Positions 27,178 through 37,018 are shown, counted from the stretch's first letter. The stretch is DNA of 64,000 nucleotides from DATDIC01 sp963777625 (GCA_963777625.1 CAVZRO010000035.1:186001-250000); one strand, 5' to 3'. The notes: generated by a model not told the origin, from the sequence alone. Numbers and translations: made by a program.

Positions 27178-28584
27178 GCGGAAACCGCAGCGAGCTTCCG
27201 GGATTACTTCCATTCCGGAACCAGACCTGATGTTCGCCGCCGGCGGCCTCGACAAGCACCCGTTACGGGGCTTGATTGAGTATGGCCCTTACAGCGCACG
27301 GTATGGGACACCCGTGGCGGTCCGATTCGCACTGGTAGGACCGCGCGCAAACATGGGACAACTGCGGAAGTTGGCGTTAGAGCTCGTTGGAAATGCGAAA
27401 ACTCGCGAGGTTCCGGCATATTACCCTGACTATCCCGGGTTCGAGAGGGTTTTCCGAATTCCGATCGCACCGGTCGACGAGCAGCTGATCTTTCCGTTTC
27501 CAGATCAACTTGATGACCACGTACCGAATCGGGACAAGCGCGCCCTTGCCTGCGGCCTCTTTCAACGGATTGCGCAGCTGCTGCCCGTCCGCGCGAATTT
27601 TGATGTTGCGTTGGTCTATCTGCCACCAACATGGGCGGCATGCTTTGAGGACGAAAGCTTTGACTTTCACGACTACCTGAAGGCGTTTTGCGCGCCCGCG
27701 AACATCCCCGTCCAGATTTTGCGTCAGACCAGCTTTGATCGGACATGCCGATCAAACGTGATGTGGGGTCTCAGCGTTGCGCTATACGCCAAAGCAGGCG
27801 GGGTGCCTTGGAAGTTGACTGGTCTCAATCGCGACGAGGCATTTATCGGTATCAGCTACGCCCTGAAGCGGCTCTCGTCCGGCGCGGAATACAGGACCTG
27901 CTGTAGCCAAGTCTTTGATCCGGACGGTACTGGATTCCGGTTTGTCGCATATGACGCCCGCGAATTCACGCAGGACAAAAGCAAGAATCTGTACCTTTCA
28001 TACTACGAGATGCAATCGGTAATTTCCCGGAGCCTCGAAGTCTATCAGCACGGCTACTTTGGCAAGCTGCCGAAGAAAATCACCATCCACATGAACACGA
28101 ATTCAAAGCTGAAGAGATCCTGGGCGTGCGTGACAGCTTTCCGAAGGAACGGAAGTTGAGCTTGTTCAGATAGTCAAGAGAGTAAGTTGGAAGGGCATTA
28201 GGTTCACCACGGGCCGGCCGCCCCAGGCGTTCGGGTACCCGGTTGAGCGCGGCACTTATGTCCCGATCGAAAAGGACGAGGCTCTCCTATGAACTCAGGG
28301 AAGCGTTCGCGGGGTCAATCTGAAGAACGCTGGCTACGACGTGTACAAGGAAGGCGCTCTCAAGCCCACCCCGTCTCCGATATTGGTGCGCCGGTTCACC
28401 GGCGAGGGAGGTTGGCATAGATACCTGCGCCGGGATCATTGGCCTGACAAAGATGGATTGGAACAACAACACACTATACAAAAAGCTGCCCGTTACACTC
28501 GTTTATTCGAAGGCGTTCGCTGGTATAATTCAACAGAACCCGGAAATCGTAGACAATGTGTTCGACTTTCGAAGTTTCATGTGA
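27174..28584 (+). pseudogene. Short prokaryotic Argonaute (MID-PIWI), eroded
   Basis: 470-codon gene rebuilt across four frame changes and one stop: about 27203 (after SELPG), 28098 (KITIHMNT to EFKAEEILGVRDSF), 28150 (to VELVQIVKRVSWKGIRF), a TGA at 28290 where homologues have Trp, and 28419 (GEGGWH to TCAGIIGLTKMDWNN). It ends PVTLVYSKAFAGIIQQNPEI, then DNVFDFRSFM at 28584, the usual end of these proteins. The PIWI segment GLNRDEAFIGISYALKR has Ser where slicing Argonautes have the first catalytic Asp, as expected for a non-cleaving short pAgo. It would bind an RNA guide and its target with the SIR2-APAZ partner. As written it cannot give a full protein. Confidence 0.85.
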
Positions 28585-28817
28585 TAGATGATCACTCAGA
28601 TTGCCGCCACCTCGAATGAGTTACCTAGTAGCTGGTGGCGCAAACGTCCTGGAAGGGCCGGCCGGAGCCGTTGCGCCAGCGCCCATGGGAGGCCGCAGGA
28701 TGACTGGTCCGGAATGCGGGCTCCGGGACCCATTGGACGCGTGGCGGTCCGGTCGATCTGCGCTGTTGACCGTCCTTTCGCGCGCATTACCTCTAGAATG
28801 AGAGACTAGGATCCACC

Positions 28818-29387
28818 ATGGCACGCGCCGAGACTCACGAACCGGAGGCCCCCATGACCCGGGAGGAGTTCCTGGCCTGGGAGGGGCAACGGCCCTCCGG
28901 CCGGTTTGAGCGCATCGACGGTATCGTGGTCGCGATGGCCCCCGAGCGTGCCTCGCACAACCTGCGCAAGGGCGCGGCGCGCGATGCCTTGCGGCGCGCC
29001 GATAAGAGACGCGGGACTGACTTCCTGCCAGGTCTTCGGCGACGGCATGACCGTTCAGGTCGAAAACAGCGACTTCGAGCCCGATGCTCTCCTGCGTTGC
29101 GGACCGCCGCTGCCGGGCTGACTCCACGAAAGTCTCAGACCCACTGGTGCTTGTCGAAGTGCTGTCCCCGGACAGCGGCACAGAGGGATCGGGCTACCAA
29201 GCTACGTAGCTACTTCAAGCTGCCGTCGGTGCAGCATTACCTGGTTGTCTGGCCTGAAGAGCAACGTATCGTTCGACACTCACGAATGCCGAACGACCAG
29301 GTTACCACACAGGTTTTCGTGTCCGGCGAAATCAGGCTCGATCCTCCGGGGATCATGGTGTCCGCCGAGGAGTTCTACATCGACTGA
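28818..29387 (+). pseudogene. Uma2-family (DUF820) endonuclease-like protein with a scrambled middle
   Basis: The open frame of 189 codons looks intact, but only its ends match the family: MTREEFLAWEGQRPSGRFER at the start and LRSYFKLPSVQHYLVVWPEE at the end. Between them the true protein moves through the other two frames: IRDAGLTSCQVFGDGMTVQV plus ENSDFEPDALL, then DSTKVSDPLVLVEVLSPDSG. Three +1 insertions (about 29001, 29116, 29192) add up to one codon and so preserve the outer frame. Uma2 proteins have a PD-(D/E)xK nuclease-like fold, often with transposons; biological role unclear. Confidence 0.72.
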
Positions 29388-29428
29388 GCGGCGAGCGAAG
29401 AATCGGGCCATTTCCGGGTGCCGACCGT

Positions 29429-30001
29429 GTGAATGGCGTCACGCATGACGGTCGGCACGTCTGGTTTGCGTCCGGCGACAAGCTGAACGCCCTCGATCCG
29501 GCGAGTGGAAAAACGCTGCGCTCGATCGATGTCGCCGCGCACGCCGGAACCGCCTTCGATGGTCAGCACCTGTTTCAGATCGCCGAGGATCGCATCCAGA
29601 AGATCGATCCGAAGACCGGCCGTGTGCTGGCGACGATCCCGGCGCCTGGCGGCGGCGGTGACTCGGGGCTCGCCTGGGCCGAAGGGACGCTCTGGGTGGG
29701 GCAGTATCGGGGCCGCAAGATCCACCAGGTCGATCCCCAAACCGGAGCGATTCTTCGCACCATCGAGTCCAACCGCTTCGTCACCGGGGTCACCTGGGTC
29801 GACGGCGAACTCTGGCACGGCACCTGGGACGGTGACGAAAGCGACTTGAGGCGCGTCGATCCGCGAACGGGAGAGGCCCTGGAGACGCTCGAGATGCCGC
29901 CGGGAACGGGCGTGTCGGGGCTCGAGTCCGACGGCGGCGATCAGTTCTTCTGCGGCGGCGGAAGCAGCGGGAAGGTGAAAGTCGTCCGCCGGCCCAGGTG
30001 A
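29429..30001 (+). CDS. Beta-propeller protein, N-terminally truncated
   Basis: 190 residues from a GTG, reading NGVTHDGRHVWFASGDKLNA and repeating blade-like units (IDPKTGRVLATI, VDPQTGAILRTIES, VDPRTGEALETLEM). Similar to glutamine-cyclotransferase/Vgb-like propellers. In-frame codons continue upstream (PFPGADRV) into the Uma2 gene with no start, so about 35-40 N-terminal residues seem to have been lost at the junction with Uma2. Enzymatic activity cannot be claimed. It is often a neighbour of GlxA-type regulators, as here. Confidence 0.65.
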   Translation: MNGVTHDGRHVWFASGDKLNALDPASGKTLRSIDVAAHAGTAFDGQHLFQIAEDRIQKIDPKTGRVLATIPAPGGGGDSGLAWAEGTLWVGQYRGRKIHQVDPQTGAILRTIESNRFVTGVTWVDGELWHGTWDGDESDLRRVDPRTGEALETLEMPPGTGVSGLESDGGDQFFCGGGSSGKVKVVRRPR

Positions 30002-30094
30002 TTCTCTACTCCGGGCAGCAGCCCGGAGACCCTCGTCGACCCCCCAACCAAAGAGCCGACGCGGCGGTCACCCGACGACCGCCGCGTCGGCGGC

Positions 30095-31048
30095 TCAATT
30101 TCGAGCCTCCAGCCGGGCATTTCTCCGCAAGGTTCGCGGGGGCAAGCCGAAAGCGCGGACGAAGGCGCGACGCATGCGTTCGCGATCCGCAAAACCGGCT
30201 TCTTGCGCGACCTGGCTGGCAGAGAGCCGCCCTCCCTCCATCAGGAACCGGGCGGCCTCCAACCGAAGCCTTTCGACCGCCCTCGCCGGGGAGTGACCGG
30301 TTTCGGACAGAAAGGCGCGACTGAACTGACGAGGGCTCAGGTTGGCGACGCCCGCGAGCTCCTCAACCGAGAGCGTGCTCGCGCAGATTTTGCCGGATGT
30401 GGGCTAGGACCAACTCAATGCGATCAGATTTGGGCGTCATATCGAGCAGCGCCGAATGCTGCTTTTGTCCACCCATCCGGCGTTGGCTCATGACAAGAAG
30501 GCTGGCGATTTCTTTCGCAGCTTTTGGCCCAAGGTCCTTATCCACCATTGCCAGAACGAGGTCGAACCCCGCAGTCATTCCGGCCGACGTCCAGATCGGG
30601 CCGTCATTGATGAAGATCCGGTCCTCTTCCATTCTGACATCAGGAAACCGGCCCTGAAGCTGGCGGCTTGGATCCAGTGCGTTGTCGCGCGTCGCCCATC
30701 AAGCAGCCCGGCTTCAGCGAGAACGAACGCCCCGTTGCAAAATGAAGCCGTGCGCCTGGACGCCTTGGCAGCTTCCCTAACGAACGCAACGAGCCCGGCC
30801 GGCGACGGGCCAGGCATCACGAACGAGGTTATCGCGCCGACGATGATTGTATCGAAGGCCGGATCACCGAAAGCCTTGGTTTCGACGGTCAGGCCGCAGG
30901 ATGACCGAACAGACCCACCAAGTTCCGACAGCAGGTGGAGATCGTAGGGCGGCGGTACCGAAACCATCGCCGCGATTTCAAAAACCGTCAGCGGCGCGAG
31001 GTTTAGTAGCTGAAAGTCGGGCGGGAGGATAAGGCCGACCCGATGCAT
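30095..31048 (-). pseudogene. GlxA-type AraC-family regulator, two frameshifts
   Basis: Reconstructs to about 318 codons. N-terminus (from 31048): a DJ-1/PfpI-like domain, VGLILPPDFQLLNLAPLTVF and ASFCNGAFVLAEAGLLDG. Around 30650 the frame changes to MEEDRIFINDGPIWTSAGMT, and around 30375 it changes back to the AraC helix-turn-helix: LSVEELAGVANLSPRQFSRA, LRLEAARFLMEGGRLSASQV, AQEAGFADRERMRRAF. Net frame is conserved (one loss, one gain). Such proteins sense small molecules with the first domain and activate nearby genes. As written, broken. Confidence 0.75.
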
Positions 31049-31261
31049 GTCTGCTCCCCACGCGTCAAACCGACGAATGACACAGGTTGGCCCCCCTTTC
31101 CAGACGGCAATGTCATAAATGGTGGCAAAAACGACCTGCCCCGAAATTGCTCGGCCGGCTAAGGGTTAGCCCGATCTGTAGGTCAGGTTTTAGTTGGCGC
31201 TATTTGTTCAGCCCAAAAATGACATCCCAAGTTGGGACCACCATCGAAGGGATTGAAGGCC

Positions 31262-31624
31262 ATGCCCAACGAGCAAAGATCCACAACCGGTGCCGCCGAA
31301 ATGAAGGCTGCGCAAGCCCTGACAACGAAGCTACTGGCGATCGGCGTCTGGACCGCCAAGGCCACGCCAGAAACGCGCCCCCCGGTCATGCCCTTCGAGG
31401 CGCGCGATACTCTTCGGTTGCAGTTGACCGGAAAGATCGACCAGTGGTTCGCCAAGACCGACGGATCTGGCGCCGTGTTCCTGATGAACATGACCGATCC
31501 TGCCGAGGCGCACGCGCTGCTCGAAGAGCTGCCTCTGGGCCGGGCCGGAATGATGACGTTCGAAATCATTCCCCTGGGTCCCCTCTGGCCCCTGGGGCTG
31601 CTGCTGCGCGAACCGGCGAACTAG
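31262..31624 (+). CDS. Small protein, possible dimeric alpha-beta barrel
   Basis: 120 residues from ATG 31262. Contains TTKLLAIGVWTAKATPETRP, FEARDTLRLQLTGKIDQWF and EELPLGRAGMMTFEIIPLGP, a layout resembling muconolactone-isomerase-like or YciI-like proteins, but I cannot place it in a family. Stands before the NmrA gene (gap 93 bases) on the same strand and may be co-transcribed. Confidence 0.6.
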   Translation: MPNEQRSTTGAAEMKAAQALTTKLLAIGVWTAKATPETRPPVMPFEARDTLRLQLTGKIDQWFAKTDGSGAVFLMNMTDPAEAHALLEELPLGRAGMMTFEIIPLGPLWPLGLLLREPAN

Positions 31625-31717
31625 CTCCGCTGGGCTGACCACGGGCGTCCGCGAAGCACCGCACACCGGTGCCGCGCATTTCGAGGAGAGGTATCTTGTC
31701 ATCTCACCGGTAAACGA

Positions 31718-32587
31718 ATGGTCCTCATCACCGGGGCAACCGGAGACACTGGCCGTGCCGCTGTGAAAGAGTCGATCCCCCTCGGGCTTGAGGTCCGGGC
31801 AATGGTCCACCGCAAGGACGCCCGGTCAGAAGCTCTGGAGAAGCTCGGCGCTGAAGTCGTGCCGGGCGATCTCCTGGAGATCAACACTGTTCGCGCGGCC
31901 ATGGAAGGCGTCGATGCGGCCTATTTCGTATGGCCCGTTCAACCCGGCGTCATTCAGGCGACCGTGAATTTCGCGCAGGCCGCGAAGGAAGCAGGTGTAG
32001 CAACCATCATCAATCTCTCGCAGCGCTCGGCGAACCGGTACTCCACGAGCGATTCGTGCCGCGATACCTTCATCGCTGAGGAAGTCCTCAACTGGTCGGG
32101 GCTTCCGGTTATCCATCTCCGCCCGACCTACTTCCTGGAGTGGCTGCTCTACCCTTGGCAGTTGCCCTACCTGCAGCAGGGTATCCTGCGCATGCCGGTC
32201 GGCAAGGGGCGGCACTCGCCGATCGCAGCGGATGATCAGGGTCGCGCCATCGCCGCGCTGCTGAAACGCCCTGACGCGCATATCGGCACGACCATTCCTC
32301 TCTCTGGCCCGGTCGAGATGGACCATGAGCAGATAGCGGCAGAACTCACTGAAGCGCTGGGCCGCAAGATCGTCTTCCAGGACCTTCCGATCGACGAATA
32401 CTGCGCATCGATCGAAAAGATGGGCGTTCCACCCTACGTCGTCCAGCACCTGCGTGGTGCGATGGCCGATTACCAGAACGGCCATATGTCGGGAGCAGAC
32501 AACAACGTCGAAAAGATCACCGGACGGCGGCCGATGACCGTCAGGGAATTCGCTCGCGCCCATGCGGATGTCCTCAACGGCAAATAA
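31718..32587 (+). CDS. NmrA-like NAD(P)-binding protein
   Basis: 289 residues. Rossmann start VLITGATGDTGRAAVKESI (GATGDTG replaces GxxGxxG), acidic/basic selector HRKDAR suggesting NADP(H), and LRPTYFLEWLLYPWQ and TGRRPMTVREFARAHADV near the end. Members of the NmrA/SDR_a5 group are quinone or flavin-type reductases or redox sensors. The substrate is unknown. Confidence 0.82.
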   Translation: MVLITGATGDTGRAAVKESIPLGLEVRAMVHRKDARSEALEKLGAEVVPGDLLEINTVRAAMEGVDAAYFVWPVQPGVIQATVNFAQAAKEAGVATIINLSQRSANRYSTSDSCRDTFIAEEVLNWSGLPVIHLRPTYFLEWLLYPWQLPYLQQGILRMPVGKGRHSPIAADDQGRAIAALLKRPDAHIGTTIPLSGPVEMDHEQIAAELTEALGRKIVFQDLPIDEYCASIEKMGVPPYVVQHLRGAMADYQNGHMSGADNNVEKITGRRPMTVREFARAHADVLNGK

Positions 32588-32609
32588 TACCCACCCGCGT
32601 TGATGCTGA

Positions 32610-32673
32610 CCCTTCCCGTCATGGCCGGCCCCTTCCCGTCATGGCCGGGCTTGTCCAGGCTTGTCCCGGCCAT
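32610..32673. repeat. 20-base tandem duplication with hairpin
   Basis: CCCTTCCCGTCATGGCCGG occurs twice with a 20-base period (32610 and 32630). The second copy pairs through ATGGCCGGG (32641-32649) with CCCGGCCAT (32665-32673). This is a known kind of dispersed alphaproteobacterial intergenic palindrome. The rest of 32588-32904 shows no gene. Confidence 0.6.
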
Positions 32674-32904
32674 CCATGCGCCGCTCGTTCGCTTCACGTT
32701 GCTCCGGGCAACACCGGCAGGATCGGTCATCCTCAACGCGGCCCGGTATAAGTCCCAGTATTTAACCAACAGCGCGCCAGTGTTATCGAAACCTGTGGCG
32801 AAAGCGGTGTTATCGACTTTGCCGGAAAATGCACCGCCAGTTCCAGTAGCAACAGCTTCGGATCGCCACCGGCCGGAATTATCCGATGCCTGCCTTCCCC
32901 GCCG

Positions 32905-33792
32905 TTACGTCCTGATGAAGTCGACAAAGGCGCGCAGCGGTGCGGGCAGAAGCCGTCGGCCCGGATAATACAGGAACGGCCCCGAGAAGCTTTGCCACCA
33001 CGGCTCCAGCACGGGCACGAGCGTGCCGTCATCGAGATGCGGGCTTAGCCAATCCTCGACGAGATGGATGATGCCGATCCCTGCGATGGCGACGCTCGTC
33101 GCCAGGTCCATCGCTGCGCCGAGCCGCACCACCAACGGACCAGTAGGATCGACCCGGACCACCTCGCCCGCGCGTTCGAATTCCCAAACGGGCATTGTGC
33201 CGCCGGCGAACTGACCGCGCAGACAGGCATGGGCAAGCAGGTCACGCGGATGTTCAGGCCGGCCGCGCGCCGCGAGGTATCCAGGGGATGCGGCGGTGGC
33301 AAAGCGCTGGACACGCGGGCCAATCGGCACCGCGATCATGTCCTGCTCCAGCCGCTCATCATAACGGATCCCGGCGTCGCAGCCCGCCGCCAGCACGTCC
33401 ACAAAGCCGTCCTCGACGATGACCTCCAACCGAATCTCCGGATAGGCTTTCAGAAACGGCGCCACGATCGCGGGGAGCATCAGACGAGCGACATTCGCCG
33501 GTACATTGAGCCTGAGCGTTCCGGCCGGCCGATCGCGAAAAGCGTTCACGACATCCATCGCCGCCTCGATCTCACCGAGCGCCGGCACGAGCCGTTCGAG
33601 CAAGCGGGCGCCCGCTTCGGTCGCAGCGACACTGCGCGTGGTGCGGTTGAGCAACCGGACGCCCAGTCTGGATTCGAGCCGTCCGATGGCCTCGCTCAGG
33701 CTGGAGGCCGAGACGTCGTTCCTCCGCGCCGCTTCGCGAAATCCCCCGGCTTTCGTTACCGGCGCGAAGGCAGAGAAATCGTCCAGCTCCAT
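32905..33792 (-). CDS. LysR-family transcriptional regulator
   Basis: 295 residues. Winged helix at about 1-62 (FREAARRNDVSASSLSEAIG, LESRLGVRLLNRTTRSVAAT), then a LysR effector domain (GTLRLNVPANVARLMLPAIV onward). Divergent from the aldo/keto reductase at 33894 with 101 bases between, the usual arrangement for a LysR protein and its target. Effector unknown. Confidence 0.9.
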   Translation of the reverse strand: MELDDFSAFAPVTKAGGFREAARRNDVSASSLSEAIGRLESRLGVRLLNRTTRSVAATEAGARLLERLVPALGEIEAAMDVVNAFRDRPAGTLRLNVPANVARLMLPAIVAPFLKAYPEIRLEVIVEDGFVDVLAAGCDAGIRYDERLEQDMIAVPIGPRVQRFATAASPGYLAARGRPEHPRDLLAHACLRGQFAGGTMPVWEFERAGEVVRVDPTGPLVVRLGAAMDLATSVAIAGIGIIHLVEDWLSPHLDDGTLVPVLEPWWQSFSGPFLYYPGRRLLPAPLRAFVDFIRT

Positions 33793-33893
33793 CGCTATTG
33801 TCCGTATTTCCGGACGGCCTGCGAGGATTATAGGGGATTATCGCGCAACGCCAAGCCACCCATATTGCGACGTCATCATACCGGAGCCCTCAC

Positions 33894-34775
33894 ATGACCG
33901 ACCTTGCCGCCGCGGGTACCTTCCCGCTGGGCAACCGCACCGTGAACCGGCTGGGCTATGGCGCGATGCAACTCGCCGGACCCGGCGTCTTCGGACCGCC
34001 CAAGGATCGCAGTGCCGCGCTCGCCGTGTTGCGGCAAGCGGTGGCAAGCGGCGTCAATCACATCGACACCAGCGACTTCTACGGCCCGCACGTCACCAAC
34101 CAGATCATTCGCGAAGCGCTGCATCCCTATCCGGACGACCTTGTGATCGTGACCAAGGTGGGCGCGCTGCGGGGCGAAGACGCATCGTGGAACCCGGCGA
34201 TGACGCCCGCCGAGCTGACGCGCGCGATTCACGACAACCTGCGCAACCTCGGCCTCGACGTGCTGGACATCGTCAATCTGCGCATCATGGGACAGGTCCA
34301 CGGCCCGAGCGAAGGATCGATCGAGGCACCGCTCACCGTGCTCGCCGAGCTTCAGCGCCAGGGCCTGATCCGCCATCTGGGCTTGAGCAACGTCACATCC
34401 ACCCAGCTAAAGGAAGGCCGCAGCATCGCGGAGATCGTCTGTGCGCAGAACAACTACAACCTCGTCCATCGCGATGATGACGCGCTGGTCAACGAACTGA
34501 CGCGTTTGGGCATCGCCTACGTGCCGTTCTTCCCGCTCGGCGGTTTCACGCCACTGCAATCGACAGCATTATCCGACGTCGCCAGGTCGCACGACGCGAC
34601 GCCGATGCAGGTGGCGCTGGCCTGGCTGCTGCACCGCGCGCCCAACATCCTGCTGATTCCCGGCACCTCGTCGCTCGATCATCTGCGTGAGAACCTTGCG
34701 GCGGCCAAACTTGCGCTATCACAAGAGGTGCTCGCCCGGCTGAACGAAATCGGCGAAGCCCGCCACCCTGGTTAG
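33894..34775 (+). CDS. Aldo/keto reductase
   Basis: 293 residues. AKR barrel with LGYGAMQLAGPGVFG, the catalytic Asp and Tyr in HIDTSDFYGPH, Lys in IVTKVG, and NADPH-binding IPGTSSLDHLRENLAA near the end. The catalytic His is not in its usual sequence context (VNLRIMGQVHGP), as in other members of this subgroup. Reduces aldehydes or ketones with NADPH; physiological substrate unknown. Probably regulated by the divergent LysR gene. Confidence 0.88.
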   Translation: MTDLAAAGTFPLGNRTVNRLGYGAMQLAGPGVFGPPKDRSAALAVLRQAVASGVNHIDTSDFYGPHVTNQIIREALHPYPDDLVIVTKVGALRGEDASWNPAMTPAELTRAIHDNLRNLGLDVLDIVNLRIMGQVHGPSEGSIEAPLTVLAELQRQGLIRHLGLSNVTSTQLKEGRSIAEIVCAQNNYNLVHRDDDALVNELTRLGIAYVPFFPLGGFTPLQSTALSDVARSHDATPMQVALAWLLHRAPNILLIPGTSSLDHLRENLAAAKLALSQEVLARLNEIGEARHPG

Positions 34776-35017
34776 ACGGCCGCACGCGATGATCGGCATA
34801 GCTGATCGGACCGGCATAGTGACATACGCGCCACATCGCCTTATTGTCGGCGAGGTGCACGCTGATCACCGTATCCCGATCGAGGGAACGCGCGACGGGG
34901 TCATTGTATGACGACCGGAGCGGATGACCCAAATGAGACCAACGTCGTGAAACAAATCGCACGACGACTGCCCGTTGCATATCGCCCGTTGTATCGAATT
35001 CCTTTTGTGAGCCAATA

Positions 35018-36697
35018 ATGTCCTGTTCCCAAGGCATTCCAAAGTCCCCCACCGGTATTGGCGGTTTCGATGACCTGACGCTCGGCGGCGTCCCGAGCGG
35101 TCGCCCGACGCTTGTCTGCGGCTCAGCCGGCTGCGGCAAAACGCTGTTTGCGACAACGTTCCTGATCCACGGGGCGCGCGACTTTGACGAACCCGGCGTT
35201 TTCGTCACCTTTGAGGAGCGTCCAGGGGATATCGTCAGCAATGTCGCCTCTCTGGGATTCGCGCTCAACGAGTGGGTCGACAATCAAAAAATCGCTTTCG
35301 AATACGTCGCATTGGACCGTTCGGAGCTTGAGGAGGCCGGCGACTATGACCTGGAAGGTCTCTTCCTCCGGCTGGAGGCGGCGATTGATTTAGTAGGCGC
35401 CAAGCGGGTCGTTTTGGACACCATCGAAAGTCTGTTCGCGGTCTTTTCCAATGAGGCGATCCTGCGCGCCGAAATTCGCCGCTTGTTCGATTGGCTAAAA
35501 GATAAGGGAATGACAACGGTCATTACCGCGGAGCGTGGTGAAGGCTCGCTCACGCGGCAAGGGTTGGAGGAATACGTCTCGGACTGCGTAATTTTGCTCG
35601 ACCACCGCGTGCAGAATCAGGTTTCGACGCGGCGCCTGCGCATCGTGAAGTATCGCGGCACGGCGCATGGCACGAATGAATATCCGTTTCTCATCGATCA
35701 GGACGGCTTCAGCGTCCTGCCTGTGTCCTCGCTTGGCTTGAGCCACAAAGTCTTCGATGAGCGAATCTCTTCCGGGATTGCGGACCTCGACGACATGCTG
35801 ACGGGAGGCGGCTTCCATCGGGCGTCCAGCGTCCTCGTCTCCGGCGTTGCCGGTTCCGGCAAATCGTCGGTGGCTGCAAGCTTCGTCGACGCTGCTTGTA
35901 CCGCGGGCGAACGTGCGCTCTTTTTTTCCTTCGAAGAATCCGCTGATCAATCCGTTAGAAACATGAGGTCCGTCGGGATAGATATCGGTCGATGGATCAA
36001 ATCGGACAGGCTTCGATTCATCGCCACAAGGCCGACATTCTACAGCCTTGAAATGCATCTGGCCGTGATGTTGCGCGAGGCAACGAGGTTCGATCCGAGT
36101 CTCGTCGTCCTCGACCCGATCTCCTCCTTCCTGGAGAGCGGCGATCGCATGGAGATCCAGTCCATGCTGTTGCGCGTGGTCGATTTTCTGAAGGGCCGCG
36201 GCGTGACCGCAGTCTTTACTCACCTTATGCATGGCCAGGATGGCCGGGTCCAAACCGACGCCGGCCTTTCCTCGCTTATGGACGCCTGGATCCTTTTGCT
36301 CAACCGAGAGGTGAACGGCGAATTCAATCGCGAACTCTATCTGCTCAAGGCCCGCGGCTTGTCGCACTCCAATCAAGTTCGCGAATTCATCATGAGCGAC
36401 GAAGGCATCAAGCTGATCCCTCCGTATCTCGGCGAGAGTGGCGCTCTCACCGGGTCCGCCCGAAAGAACGAGGAAGCCAAGTCCCGACGCGCCGAAATCC
36501 GGCGCCAAGCGGAAGTTTCGAAAACCCAGCAGCAGATCCAGCAGAAACGGCGGCGTGCCAAGGCCCAGATGGAAGCGTTGCAGGCGGAACTCGATGCCGA
36601 CGAAATAGAGCTCACTGCGATGACCCAGACCGAAGACGAATTTCTGCGCCAGGCCGCGGAAGACAAGATCGAAATGGAGAGGAGTCGCAAATCGTAG
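35018..36697 (+). CDS. kaiC: KaiC-family double-ATPase protein
   Basis: 559 residues with two RecA/KaiC domains. Walker A motifs GSAGCGKT (35-42) and GVAGSGKSS (276-284); paired catalytic glutamates in VTFEERP and FFSFEES. The CII phosphorylation site of cyanobacterial KaiC (Ser-Thr) corresponds to Ser418-Ser419 in AGLSSLMDAW. A charged coiled-coil tail of about 60 residues (QQQIQQKRRRAKAQMEALQA) is extra. In cyanobacteria KaiC is the clock ATPase/kinase; in heterotrophs such proteins are linked to stress or timing, less well defined. Followed by kaiB (30-base gap) and a histidine kinase: one operon, no kaiA. Confidence 0.92.
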   Translation: MSCSQGIPKSPTGIGGFDDLTLGGVPSGRPTLVCGSAGCGKTLFATTFLIHGARDFDEPGVFVTFEERPGDIVSNVASLGFALNEWVDNQKIAFEYVALDRSELEEAGDYDLEGLFLRLEAAIDLVGAKRVVLDTIESLFAVFSNEAILRAEIRRLFDWLKDKGMTTVITAERGEGSLTRQGLEEYVSDCVILLDHRVQNQVSTRRLRIVKYRGTAHGTNEYPFLIDQDGFSVLPVSSLGLSHKVFDERISSGIADLDDMLTGGGFHRASSVLVSGVAGSGKSSVAASFVDAACTAGERALFFSFEESADQSVRNMRSVGIDIGRWIKSDRLRFIATRPTFYSLEMHLAVMLREATRFDPSLVVLDPISSFLESGDRMEIQSMLLRVVDFLKGRGVTAVFTHLMHGQDGRVQTDAGLSSLMDAWILLLNREVNGEFNRELYLLKARGLSHSNQVREFIMSDEGIKLIPPYLGESGALTGSARKNEEAKSRRAEIRRQAEVSKTQQQIQQKRRRAKAQMEALQAELDADEIELTAMTQTEDEFLRQAAEDKIEMERSRKS

Positions 36698-36727
36698 CGG
36701 CTGGGAATTACACCGGAGAATACACCC

Positions 36728-37018
36728 ATGGAACCAGCAAAGCGCCCTCGCAAACTCATTCTATATGTCGCGGGTCAGACACCGAAATCTCTTGCCGCGA
36801 TCGCCAATCTGGAACGCATATGTGCCGAAGATCTTCCTGGCCGGTATGAAGTGGAAGTGATCGACTTGCGGCTGGATCCAAAGCTCGCACGCGAGCATGG
36901 CATTGTGGCGATCCCGACGCTTGTGCGTGAATTGCCGATCCCCTTGCGCAAGCTCATTGGCGATCTTTCCGACACCCAGAAGGTGCTGGTGAATCTCAGC
37001 CTCAGCGACGTCGCGTGA
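36728..37018 (+). CDS. kaiB: KaiB-family protein
   Basis: 96 residues of thioredoxin-like KaiB fold: LILYVAGQTPKSLAAIANLE, YEVEVIDLRLDPKLAREHGI and AIPTLVRELPIPLRKLIGDL. It lacks a cysteine pair, so it is not a redox enzyme. KaiB binds the CI ring of KaiC. The stop overlaps the kinase start (GTGA). Confidence 0.92.
   Translation: MEPAKRPRKLILYVAGQTPKSLAAIANLERICAEDLPGRYEVEVIDLRLDPKLAREHGIVAIPTLVRELPIPLRKLIGDLSDTQKVLVNLSLSDVA

Noticed and set aside
28601..28801. Small gene between pAgo and Uma2
   Set aside because: Weak composition, no ribosome site and no recognisable family.
32610..32673. CRISPR array
   Set aside because: Two 20-base copies in direct contact without spacers; it is a dispersed palindrome.
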